Below the pieces are notes generated by a model. It was not told the DNA's origin. It did not search any database and saw nothing but the letters and a program-made list of their open reading frames with translations. 64,000 bases of DNA from Bacteroidia bacterium. GTDB taxonomy: Bacteria > Bacteroidota > Bacteroidia > B-17B0 > Aurantibacillaceae. This document shows, in pieces, positions 46,465 through 54,746 of this stretch (position 1 is the stretch's first letter; the number at the start of each line of letters is the position of its first letter). Both the position numbers and the translations under genes were made by a program. The stretch spans positions 1-64,000 of the forward strand of contig JACMNO010000054.1 in NCBI GenBank assembly GCA_014378485.1, written 5' to 3'.

Positions 46465-47169
46465 ATGTCACATCTTACACAGGTTTTTACACAGGTCGGC
46501 GGAGATTTTATTTTGCCGGAAGCATCTTTAATTGAAAAGATGAAAAACATCAAGGCTTTCGTGTTCGACTGGGATGGCGTGTTCACTGATGCAGGGAAAG
46601 ATTTCCTTTTAAATAGTCGCTTTAGCGAAGTGGATAGTATGGGAACAAACCTATTGCGGTTTTCTTTTTACATACAAAATGGCACGCTTCCAACCACCGC
46701 TATTATTTCAGGAGAGAAGAACAGCTCTGCTTTTACATTTGTTGACAGAGAGCGTTTTCATTGTTCATATTCTAAATTTGCTAATAAGATTGATGCGGCA
46801 AATCATTTATGTTCAGTACATAGTATTGAATTAAACCAAATTGCGTATGTTTTTGATGATGTGTTGGACTTAGGTTTGGCAGAAGTATGTGGTTTGAGAA
46901 TATTTATCCCACGCAAATCAAATCCTTTATTTAATGAATACGTTTTAAAACATCACCTTGCAGATTACTTGACTGGTAACACAAGCGGACAAGGAGCGGT
47001 AAGAGAAGCCTGCGAGTTAATGATTGGTTTAAATGGAAATTATGAAGCGGTTATTACGGAACGAAAAAATTTCTCAGAAGTTTACGCATCTTATCTGTCT
47101 TTACGTAAAGCCACAGCACCCATCTATTTTACAAATATAGATGGAGTTGTGAGCGAAGTTAAACCCTAA
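46465..47169 (+). CDS. KdsC-like HAD phosphatase
   Basis: The 234-residue protein has the HAD nucleophile motif D35-W-D37-G-V-F-T-D, a motif-II-like IISGEKNSS, a FDDVLDLGLAEVCG loop with the metal-binding acidic residues, and SGQGAVREACELMI. The last resembles the GGxGAVRE motif that closes KdsC-type (KDO 8-phosphate) phosphatases. The C-terminal 60 residues extend beyond the usual KdsC length. Substrates of close relatives are acidic sugar phosphates. Here no KDO synthase gene is seen nearby, so the substrate is inferred only at class level. Confidence 0.8.
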   Translation: MSHLTQVFTQVGGDFILPEASLIEKMKNIKAFVFDWDGVFTDAGKDFLLNSRFSEVDSMGTNLLRFSFYIQNGTLPTTAIISGEKNSSAFTFVDRERFHCSYSKFANKIDAANHLCSVHSIELNQIAYVFDDVLDLGLAEVCGLRIFIPRKSNPLFNEYVLKHHLADYLTGNTSGQGAVREACELMIGLNGNYEAVITERKNFSEVYASYLSLRKATAPIYFTNIDGVVSEVKP

Positions 47170-47183
47170 TGTAGTTTTATAAA

Positions 47184-47546
47184 ATGTCAGCTAAACAAAT
47201 TTTCCGAATAGCAATGAGTTTGCTTTATATTGCTGCAGGAATCAATCATTTTATTCACCCATTATTCTACGTCAAAATAATGCCGGCTTATTTTCCAATG
47301 CCTTTGCAATTGGTTTACATAAGCGGCATCTGTGAAATTTTATTAGGTGTCTTGGTCTTATTTCAGAAAACAAGAAAAATAGCCGGTTGGTTAATTATTG
47401 CCATGCTCGTTGCTTTTTTACCGGTACATATACAAATGCTGATGGATAATTATGATAAAGGCGGAATTCTTTTATGGATCTCTATAGTAAGGCTTCCATT
47501 ACAGTTCGTATTAATATACTGGGCCTTTAGGATTTCCAAGCAATAG
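47184..47546 (+). CDS. DoxX/MauE-like four-helix membrane protein
   Basis: The 120-residue protein has about four transmembrane helices (IFRIAMSLLYIAAGINHFI, LQLVYISGICEILLGVLVLF, IAGWLIIAMLVAFLPVHIQM, PLQFVLIYWAF). Pattern and the NHFIHP motif fit the DoxX family of small membrane proteins, which often act in quinone or sulfur redox processes, but a specific role cannot be given. It starts 14 bp after the phosphatase stop and may be co-transcribed with it. It is convergent with hemB (0 bp gap). Confidence 0.7.
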   Translation: MSAKQIFRIAMSLLYIAAGINHFIHPLFYVKIMPAYFPMPLQLVYISGICEILLGVLVLFQKTRKIAGWLIIAMLVAFLPVHIQMLMDNYDKGGILLWISIVRLPLQFVLIYWAFRISKQ

Positions 47547-48518
47547 TTACTTATGTTTTAAAGCCCACTCTTTGGCAAAGTAAGTTAAAATAACAGATGC
47601 TCCGGCCCGTTTCATACTTAACAAAATTTCATCACGCACACGGTCGCCGTCAATCCAACCTTTTGCTGCAGCCGCTTTTACCATAGCATATTCGCCACTG
47701 ACGTTATAAGCAGCTATAGGCAAATTAAAATTGGTGCTGAGGTCTTTAATAATATCCAAATAAGATAAAGCAGGCTTCACCATTAAAAAATCCGCTCCTT
47801 CTTCTAAATCTAATTGGGCTTCAATCAATGCTTCTTTGCTGTTTGCAGGATTCATCTGATAAGTTTTTTTGTCACCAAATTTTGGAGCACTGTCTAACGC
47901 ATCTCTGAAAGGACCATAAAATGCACTGGCGTATTTTGCAGTATAACTCATGATGGATACATTTGAAAATCCCGCATCATCTAAAGAGTCTCTGATGTAA
48001 CCAACACGCCCATCCATCATATCGCTTGGCCCTATGATGTCAATGCCACATTCTGCTTGTGCCACAGCCATTTTACCAAGGATCTCCAATGTTTCATCGT
48101 TCACAATTTCTCCATCTCGCACAAAGCCATCATGTCCGTCACTGCTGTAAGGATCCATGGCAACGTCTGTCATGATGCAAGCTTCCGGAAATTTCTTTTT
48201 GATGAGGGCTAATGTTTTTAAATATAATCCGTTTTTGTTCAGACTTTCAGTGGCTGTTTTATCCTTGAATTTATCCGTCAGGTTTGGGAAGACATCAAAA
48301 GTAGTAATCCCTAATTTTAAACAGCTTTCAATTTCTTTAAGCATTAACTCAGGACTTAACCGAAAGATCCCGGGCATAGATTTCACCTCCGTTTTATTAT
48401 TTTCCCCGTCAATTAAAAATAAAGGAAAAATAAAATCATTAACTGTAACATGGTTTTCCTGAATCAGGTTTCGGATAGCTTCTGATTTACGGTTTCTGCG
48501 TGGACGATGTGTGATCAT
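47547..48518 (-). CDS. hemB: Porphobilinogen synthase (delta-aminolevulinate dehydratase)
   Basis: The 323-residue protein starts THRPRRNRKSEAIRNL, a family hallmark. Both active-site lysines are present: K194 (SYTAKYASAFYGPFR) and the Schiff-base K248 (LMVKPALSYLDI). The metal site reads DVAMDPYSSDGHDG (118-131), with Asp in place of the zinc cysteines, so it is the Mg-dependent type. It condenses two 5-aminolevulinate into porphobilinogen. Its start overlaps the upstream membrane gene by 32 bp, and hemA and hemCD lie further upstream on the same strand. Confidence 0.96.
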   Translation of the reverse strand: MITHRPRRNRKSEAIRNLIQENHVTVNDFIFPLFLIDGENNKTEVKSMPGIFRLSPELMLKEIESCLKLGITTFDVFPNLTDKFKDKTATESLNKNGLYLKTLALIKKKFPEACIMTDVAMDPYSSDGHDGFVRDGEIVNDETLEILGKMAVAQAECGIDIIGPSDMMDGRVGYIRDSLDDAGFSNVSIMSYTAKYASAFYGPFRDALDSAPKFGDKKTYQMNPANSKEALIEAQLDLEEGADFLMVKPALSYLDIIKDLSTNFNLPIAAYNVSGEYAMVKAAAAKGWIDGDRVRDEILLSMKRAGASVILTYFAKEWALKHK

Positions 48519-49194
48519 GGATAATTGATTTACTATTTGTATTTAATTTAACACCCCTGTAAAAACAATAAATCGAGCCACACATAATTATATGACTAAG
48601 ATCTAAATGATTGAACCAAACGGATAAGGCTAATTTAAATATATGAACTAATACAGCAAGAATAGTAACACCTATACCAATTAACATATATTTACTTAGT
48701 ACAGATTTTGTTTTTTTATAATGAATTCCTTCTAACACACTTACTATAAGGAGCAAACTGATAGCTGAATGAATTTCTACGACAATAAAAGAAAATATAG
48801 TGTAAGTTAAAATAAGGGCGCATCCTATTTGAATATAATTTATGATCAATAATGTTTTGAATACTGATTCTTTTATAGAAGATTTAGTGTGGTAAATTGC
48901 CGCTGTTTGTGCAAAGGCAACTCCTATTACGTTAGCTTCCCAGCCATATATTTTTGCTTTAAAACCAAAGTGATATAAAAAACCGTGACCAATAAATGCT
49001 GCAATAACTGCTGATAAACCAATGACCATAATAAACCAACGGTATAAATTTGGACCAATAAAGTGCCTTTGTTCTTTTGTGTTAAAAAATGCAAATAAGC
49101 ATAACCCGGCAAATAGCAGATTTGTAACAGCTGTAATAGGTTCATCTATGCGTAGGTTACCAAGATAGATAGTTGGATTTTGAAAAGGTGTCAT
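48487..49194 (-). CDS. Multi-pass membrane protein (DUF6962-like) within the haem gene run
   Basis: The 235-residue protein has about six or seven transmembrane segments. Conserved-looking histidines lie at IGHGFLYHFG (about 69-78), VVEIHSA and WFNHLDLSHIIMC (about 193-205). Spaced membrane histidines of this type recall the CREST superfamily (alkaline ceramidase-like hydrolases), though I cannot confirm this. The family assignment is by general resemblance. Its last 32 bp overlap the hemB start and it follows hemCD by 41 bp, so it is translationally linked to haem synthesis genes. A role there is not established. Confidence 0.6.
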   Translation of the reverse strand: MTPFQNPTIYLGNLRIDEPITAVTNLLFAGLCLFAFFNTKEQRHFIGPNLYRWFIMVIGLSAVIAAFIGHGFLYHFGFKAKIYGWEANVIGVAFAQTAAIYHTKSSIKESVFKTLLIINYIQIGCALILTYTIFSFIVVEIHSAISLLLIVSVLEGIHYKKTKSVLSKYMLIGIGVTILAVLVHIFKLALSVWFNHLDLSHIIMCGSIYCFYRGVKLNTNSKSIIHDHTSSTQKP

Positions 49195-49235
49195 TGCTTA
49201 TCTAATTTTATGTCTCTTCTTTTCTCTTACGTTTT

Positions 49236-50816
49236 TTAAAATGTATTTAGTATAGCTCTGTATAAGCCCAGATCATCAAACGAATAAGGTTTATGAATTT
49301 GTTCTGCTTTTACTTTTGCTTTGAGTAATGATTTTTCAGTGGCTTCACCCATGGCAATAATTTTTTGGTGCTGGTGAATTTTATTTTTCTCTAAATATGA
49401 TTCCGCGTTACTCGGACTAGTAAACACTAAAATATCTGTTGTTTCAGCAACTTCATGCGGTACTTTCAAGGCAGCATAAATTGGCAGGTCAATCACATTT
49501 TGTTGTTTAGGAAATTGCCATTGTATGGTTCTCATACTTTCCCGCGCTACTGGAAAAACAACTTTACCTAATCCAACTCTGGCAGAAAATTGTTTCCCTA
49601 CTAATTTTGTATCTGTGCTTTGACCAATAAAATCAGCCCTTAATCCTAATTCGCGGATTGCCTGAGAAGTAGACTTTCCAATACAGCCAATTTTAGTTGT
49701 TCCTATATCAGGTTTTTGCATAAAGAAAAATTCAACGGCGTGCTTGCTGCTGAAAAACAACCAGTCACTTTTAGGTAAATCCTTGATCGTTAGTTTTTTT
49801 AAATCAATCAGGCTTTTACATTCGACATTAAAGCCTAAATTATTAAGCCAACGATTGAGGTTGTTACTTTCATGCGCTTCTCTTGAAATAAAAATAGATT
49901 TTGGAGCAATGCGATGAAGATGTTCTACAATTTTTTCAGGAAGGTCTTCGGTATTCGTAGTTTCGTAATACAGTTGTTTCGTTTGAGTATTCCAGGCATC
50001 AGCACAGGAAACCCATACTTTAAATAATTTACGATCCTGGTCGTTCATTTCTGTATCACAAAAAACACCTAAAGGTAAGAGGCAGCCACCATCCAGTAAA
50101 TTTAATATGCGGCGTTCAATGTTGATGTTAATCATTACATCGTAATCACAAATTGCATCAAAAACATCAGCTAGTTTATAATCATCTTCACGAATCTGCC
50201 ATGCCAATACACCTTGCGCGGGCGCCGGAATAAATTCGTTGGTTTCTAACTGCTCAACTGTAAAGTCAGAAAGATCCAGCTCTAAGCGTTCTAAACCCGC
50301 CGCCGCTAAAATAATTGCATCATACTGCCCTTCTCTTAGTTTATTTATACGTGTTGGAACATTTCCACGCAGATCAGAAATTTCCACATCCGGCCTGAAT
50401 GCTAAAAGCTGGGATTTTCTTCTTGCAGAAGATGTTCCAACCTTAGCTCCTTTTTTTAAATTAAATTTTTGTTTGTTGTCTTCTGCTGCTTCATTCATAA
50501 CCAGCCAGTCAGCAGGATTTTCGCGTGAGGATACTCCGGCAACAATTAATCCATCAGGGTTTTCTGTAGGAAGATCTTTGTGAGAATGCACAGCCACATC
50601 AATTGTTTTCGCCAACAAAGCCTCTTCTAGTTCTTTGGTAAAAAAACCTTTTCCTTCTAATTTGTCGAAGCTAGTGTTCCATTGCTGTGAAGTATCACCT
50701 TTGGTTTCAATGATTTTTATTTCAACCTCATGACCTTGTTTTACCAAAAGTTCTTTTGTGAAGTTAGCTTGCCAAAGTGCTAATTCGCTGCCGCGTGTGC
50801 CAATGATAATCGTCAT
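49236..50816 (-). CDS. hemCD: Bifunctional hydroxymethylbilane synthase / uroporphyrinogen-III synthase
   Basis: The 526-residue protein is a HemC-HemD fusion. Residues about 1-305 form HemC: IGTRGSELALWQ, the catalytic Asp in HSHKDLP (D81), GTSSARRKSQL, and the dipyrromethane-cofactor cysteine C245 in LLDGGCLLPLG. Residues about 307-526 form HemD: SIFISREAHESN, a weakly conserved fold with DWLFFSSKHAVEFF, GCIGKSTSQAIRELG and ILVFTSPSNAESY. The two steps turn four porphobilinogen into uroporphyrinogen III. HemC and HemD are usually separate proteins. It lies in the order hemA, lipoprotein, hemCD, membrane protein, hemB on the minus strand. Confidence 0.92.
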   Translation of the reverse strand: MTIIIGTRGSELALWQANFTKELLVKQGHEVEIKIIETKGDTSQQWNTSFDKLEGKGFFTKELEEALLAKTIDVAVHSHKDLPTENPDGLIVAGVSSRENPADWLVMNEAAEDNKQKFNLKKGAKVGTSSARRKSQLLAFRPDVEISDLRGNVPTRINKLREGQYDAIILAAAGLERLELDLSDFTVEQLETNEFIPAPAQGVLAWQIREDDYKLADVFDAICDYDVMININIERRILNLLDGGCLLPLGVFCDTEMNDQDRKLFKVWVSCADAWNTQTKQLYYETTNTEDLPEKIVEHLHRIAPKSIFISREAHESNNLNRWLNNLGFNVECKSLIDLKKLTIKDLPKSDWLFFSSKHAVEFFFMQKPDIGTTKIGCIGKSTSQAIRELGLRADFIGQSTDTKLVGKQFSARVGLGKVVFPVARESMRTIQWQFPKQQNVIDLPIYAALKVPHEVAETTDILVFTSPSNAESYLEKNKIHQHQKIIAMGEATEKSLLKAKVKAEQIHKPYSFDDLGLYRAILNTF

Positions 50817-50932
50817 ATAGTAATAAAATTAGAGGCGACAAGATAAGCTATTTTTTAAATGATTAAAACTTATCTGTTATAATTACATGGTACAAATCAG
50901 AAAAACACAAGCTTTAAAAAACGCACAAATTT

Positions 50933-51073
50933 TTAATGGCTCATACTTGGCGCCATTTTTCTCATTTTAGCATTTCTGGATTTGTGTTGTCTTTTTGAGC
51001 CGCAATTAGGTTTGTTGCTGGCACATGAATCCAATAGAAAACAGGCTAATAAAAGAAAAACAATGTGTTTCAT
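50933..51073 (-). CDS. Small 46-aa lipoprotein between hemA and hemCD
   Basis: This short ORF reads MKHIVFLLLACFLLDSCASN, a signal sequence with a lipobox cysteine at residue 17 (LDSC). A strongly basic mature peptide follows with one more Cys (KPNCGSKRQHKSRNAKMRKM) and an APSMSH end. It lies between hemA (49 bp downstream of the hemA stop) and hemCD (116 bp away) on the same strand. The basic tail recalls small cysteine-lipidated peptides seen near this gene order in other Bacteroidota, but I have no function to offer. The lipobox and uninterrupted frame make it likely to be real. Confidence 0.65.
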   Translation of the reverse strand: MKHIVFLLLACFLLDSCASNKPNCGSKRQHKSRNAKMRKMAPSMSH

Positions 51074-51121
51074 ATTTTAGAATTTTAAGTAAATTATATT
51101 ATTAATAGGAGTAGTTAATTG

Positions 51122-52351
51122 CTAAATATCATCTTCGAGGAAAACTTTTTTTGCTGTTTTGATTGCTAAAGCATTGTATTTTTTTTCCATGTAGTTTAAT
51201 ACTTTGTCAAGAACTTCTTTTCCTTGTATATCAAGCATATTCATTTCTTTCGCAAACACTTCATTTAAAGCCGTTTCCTTAATGTATCTGATCTGTCTTG
51301 GAATTTCGCCGAATGCTAATTCTATTTTTCGTTCCTGAAATAATTGTTTGAACTCTTCTACCTTAATACTTATAATGGCCTTGCAAGCATCAATTTCACC
51401 TTCACGTTTTAATAAATTTTCAGAGGCTTGTTTTTTCAAAGATTCGATATCAATGTAAAAAACATCATTCGATTCAATAATTTTTTTATCGACATCAGAA
51501 GGCAAAGCCAGATCAATGATTACTTTTTTATTGGTGTCGTTTCCTGAAAGAGCTTTGTATATTTCTTCTGTCACCACCGGTTCCTGAGAAGAAGTGCAGG
51601 TAATTAGCACATCAAACCCTTCTTTGAAATCCTGAATATGAGAAAGTTCGCGCGCCTTGCCACTTAAGTCTTTTGCTAATTTTTCTGCGTTAGCTAATGT
51701 TCGGTTAAATACAGTAAAGTTAGCGTATTGGTGTTTTTTCAAATACTTGGCCATGTTAGCGTTTGTTTCCCCAGCTCCTATAAAAATAATGCGCGCACTA
51801 TTTTTAATTCCTAAACTTCTTAATTGCCGGTAAGCTAAAGACACGATTGAAACAGGATTTTTAGCAATATCCGTATCCGTATAAACTTGTTTGGCTGTTT
51901 CAATGGTTTGTTTAATAGCTAGTCGAATGGTGTCGCCGGTTAAACCTAATAAGTTACAAAACTCATAAGCTTTACGAACTTGGGTAATGATTTCTCTTTC
52001 TCCAACCACTAAAGAATCCAGTGAGGCAGACACTTCAAATAAATGAGTGAGAGCAGAATCGCCTTCATAACTAATGCTTTTTTCAATCAATGAATTAAGA
52101 TCTTCAGGAGTAAGTCTAGAATTAACAGAATAAAACAGATCAGATAAAAATTCAGAAGAAATTTCGCGATCCGTATTAATAACAAACTCCACACGATTAC
52201 AAGTACTTAAAAACATCAGTTCTTTTAAATCCATGCGGATTTTTAAACCACCTAAATAATCCTGTTGATGATTTTCATCTAAATGTAATTTCCCAATCAA
52301 CTCTAAAGGCGCTGATTTATGGGTTAAAGAAATTATTTTGAAAGAGTTCAT
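51122..52351 (-). CDS. hemA: Glutamyl-tRNA reductase
   Basis: The start is placed at 52351 (MNSFKIISLTHKSAPLELIG, 409 aa); an in-frame ATG at 52393 adds 14 non-family residues. Visible are the catalytic cysteine in FLSTCNRVEFVI, SLVVGEREIITQVRKAY, the NADPH-binding IIFIGAGETNANMAKYL, and the C-terminal dimerisation helices. The enzyme reduces glutamyl-tRNA to glutamate-1-semialdehyde, the first committed step of tetrapyrrole synthesis by the C5 route. It heads the haem run. It is divergent from the TPR-SpoIIE gene (115-bp gap with no clear promoter motif). Confidence 0.95.
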   Translation of the reverse strand: MNSFKIISLTHKSAPLELIGKLHLDENHQQDYLGGLKIRMDLKELMFLSTCNRVEFVINTDREISSEFLSDLFYSVNSRLTPEDLNSLIEKSISYEGDSALTHLFEVSASLDSLVVGEREIITQVRKAYEFCNLLGLTGDTIRLAIKQTIETAKQVYTDTDIAKNPVSIVSLAYRQLRSLGIKNSARIIFIGAGETNANMAKYLKKHQYANFTVFNRTLANAEKLAKDLSGKARELSHIQDFKEGFDVLITCTSSQEPVVTEEIYKALSGNDTNKKVIIDLALPSDVDKKIIESNDVFYIDIESLKKQASENLLKREGEIDACKAIISIKVEEFKQLFQERKIELAFGEIPRQIRYIKETALNEVFAKEMNMLDIQGKEVLDKVLNYMEKKYNALAIKTAKKVFLEDDI

Positions 52352-52465
52352 TTCTGCTGTAAAGGTCGTAAAATCGGGACTTTTATGTGTCATGGAATTG
52401 TCATTAACGAACTATTTAAATTGATTCTAAATAGGCTATCATGTTTTGTTTGCTATTTTTACATA

Positions 52466-54730
52466 ATGGTTTTTTATAGAAGAATTATATTTGTTTTAAA
52501 CTGTCTTTTTTTATTTGCTCCTGCCGGTACGTATTATTCTCAAAACCGGATTTTAGATAGCGTATATGCCGATTATTTCAACACTACTGATCCGGGATTA
52601 AAATTATCAAAAGCTCCAAGTGTTATTAATAAGCTATCCAATTATTTGGAGGTGGAGAAGTCGCGAAATGTAATTGCAAGTCTTCAAAACACTAAGGTTA
52701 GTCCGGAAAAAGAAGAGTTAAAAAAAGGTATTATTTTATTATGTAACTCAATTATATATAAAGCAATTGATAGTATTGATTTGAGCATGTCCTATGCTAA
52801 ACAGTCCTTACCTTTTTTGAAAAGTAGTAAAGGATTTCTGTCTGAAACGCAGAGTATAGTTATTATGCTTTATAATGCAAAAGGCCAATTTGACTCATGT
52901 ATTCTATTTGGAAATAAGTTTTTACCAGAAATACGTTCCAGTAAAAATCTGAACGCTGAATTGGAAGTATTAAATTCTATGGCCAGATGTTATGATTTTA
53001 AAGGAGATCGAAAAAAGGCCATTGAGTTATCTTTAAAAGCGATTGATGTGACCAAACAAAATCATTTGGATCAACGCTTGTCTGAAATATACATTTCCTT
53101 AGCTGCTATTTATAAAGAAGAAAACCTTCAGCTCGCAAAAAAATACGCATTAAAATCTCTGGCTGAAATTGATCATATTCCCCTTGGAAGCACAATAATT
53201 AATTCTTGTTATTTAATTTTAGGAAATGTTTATTATGATTTAAAGCAACAAGACAGTGCTATATATTATTACCAGCTTTGTAAGGAAGCTTCATTTAATT
53301 CAAAAGACCAACGTACTTATCTTGGCGCTGTCGGCAATATGGCCAATATAGCCATTGATCAAATGGATTACGCAAAAGCCCTTGAATATAATATTCTCAC
53401 TTTAACAGAGTATAAAAAGATGGGAATTCTTACCGAAATAGCTGTTGCTTATGGTTCATTAGCTGATTTATATAAGGACATGAAAGAGTACAAAAAAGCC
53501 ATAAAATATTATGACTCTGCATTAATTGTAACTAAACAGATTCAATCAGTAGAGGATTTTATTTACAATTACAAGGGCCTGAGCGAAACCTATGAAATGA
53601 TGGGAAACGACAAAGAGGCTTTTAAATATTACAAACTATATACATTATGGAATGATTCTGTTAACAATAATCAAACGTCAAAAAAAATAAATGCGTTGGA
53701 ATTGGATTATAAATATAAAGCAGAACAACAGGAAAAAGACCTGATCCAAAAAAACAAAGACCTGTTAGTGCACGAAAAAATAAAACAGCAAAAATATATT
53801 ATTTGGGCTGCTGTATTTGGAGGCTTATGTTTAATCATTTTTTTAGGTTTCACTATTAAAGCGAATATTGATAGGAAAAAAACAAACAAACAGTTACAAT
53901 TTTTCAATAATGAAATTACAGAGCAAAAAAACATCATCCAATTAAAAAACCATGAGATCACCGATAGTATTACTTATGCCAGCAGAATTCAACAAGGAGT
54001 AATACCGGATGAAGAAGAATTAAAACAATTATTACCAAATCATTTTGTTTTTTTCAAACCAAGGGATATTGTGAGTGGTGATTTTTACTGGGCCAGTAAA
54101 GTGAAATCAAAAACGAACCCGAATTTAAACCGCACTGTGGTAGCAGTTGTAGATTGCACGGGTCACGGTGTGCCGGGCGCATTTATGAGTTTAGTAGGTA
54201 ATAATTTGTTGAATCAAATTATTAATCGCTCCGCAATTTCTACCCCGGCTCAAGCGCTTGACTACATTAATGCTCAACTTCCGAAAACCATTAAAAGTAA
54301 AACCAGTACCGGAACCATTAAGGATGGAATGGAAATTGCCATGTGCGACATTGATTTTGACACTCTAACAATGCAGTTCTCCGGCGCCAATAGTAACATT
54401 TATCTTGTGCGTGACGGTGAGATTCAAATGTACAAAGGCGATAAACAACCAATAGGAGAAAGCTTAACCGAGACAATCATTAATTATGCTAATCAAATCA
54501 TTTCTTTACAAAAAAATGATTGTGTATATTTAATTAGTGATGGTTATGCTGATCAATTTGGTGGTGACAAAGGAAAAAAATTTAAGTATAAACCACTCGA
54601 AAATTTATTTTGTGCTATAGCAGATAAAGATGTAAAAGAACAACGAGAGATTCTTGCCATTGCCTTTGATGACTGGAAATCTAATCATGAGCAAGTGGAT
54701 GATGTGTTGATAATGGGAATTAAAATATAA
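52466..54730 (+). CDS. TPR sensor with membrane helix, coiled coil and SpoIIE-type phosphatase domain
   Basis: The start is taken at 52466 (MVFYRRIIFVLNCLFLFAP, a signal peptide), 754 aa. Residues about 60-400 are TPR helices (e.g. AKALEYNILTLTEYKKMG and YKKAIKYYDSALIVT), about 443-465 a transmembrane helix (YIIWAAVFGGLCLIIFLGF), about 470-520 a coiled coil, and about 528-754 a PP2C/SpoIIE phosphatase with the metal motif VVAVVDCTGHGVPGAF (about 558-573) and LISDGYADQFGGD. The TPR part should be periplasmic and the phosphatase cytoplasmic. The signal and target are unknown. SpoIIE phosphatases usually act on STAS proteins. acs follows 16 bp downstream. Confidence 0.88.
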   Translation: MVFYRRIIFVLNCLFLFAPAGTYYSQNRILDSVYADYFNTTDPGLKLSKAPSVINKLSNYLEVEKSRNVIASLQNTKVSPEKEELKKGIILLCNSIIYKAIDSIDLSMSYAKQSLPFLKSSKGFLSETQSIVIMLYNAKGQFDSCILFGNKFLPEIRSSKNLNAELEVLNSMARCYDFKGDRKKAIELSLKAIDVTKQNHLDQRLSEIYISLAAIYKEENLQLAKKYALKSLAEIDHIPLGSTIINSCYLILGNVYYDLKQQDSAIYYYQLCKEASFNSKDQRTYLGAVGNMANIAIDQMDYAKALEYNILTLTEYKKMGILTEIAVAYGSLADLYKDMKEYKKAIKYYDSALIVTKQIQSVEDFIYNYKGLSETYEMMGNDKEAFKYYKLYTLWNDSVNNNQTSKKINALELDYKYKAEQQEKDLIQKNKDLLVHEKIKQQKYIIWAAVFGGLCLIIFLGFTIKANIDRKKTNKQLQFFNNEITEQKNIIQLKNHEITDSITYASRIQQGVIPDEEELKQLLPNHFVFFKPRDIVSGDFYWASKVKSKTNPNLNRTVVAVVDCTGHGVPGAFMSLVGNNLLNQIINRSAISTPAQALDYINAQLPKTIKSKTSTGTIKDGMEIAMCDIDFDTLTMQFSGANSNIYLVRDGEIQMYKGDKQPIGESLTETIINYANQIISLQKNDCVYLISDGYADQFGGDKGKKFKYKPLENLFCAIADKDVKEQREILAIAFDDWKSNHEQVDDVLIMGIKI

Positions 54731-54746
54731 GAGCTAAAACATTGGT

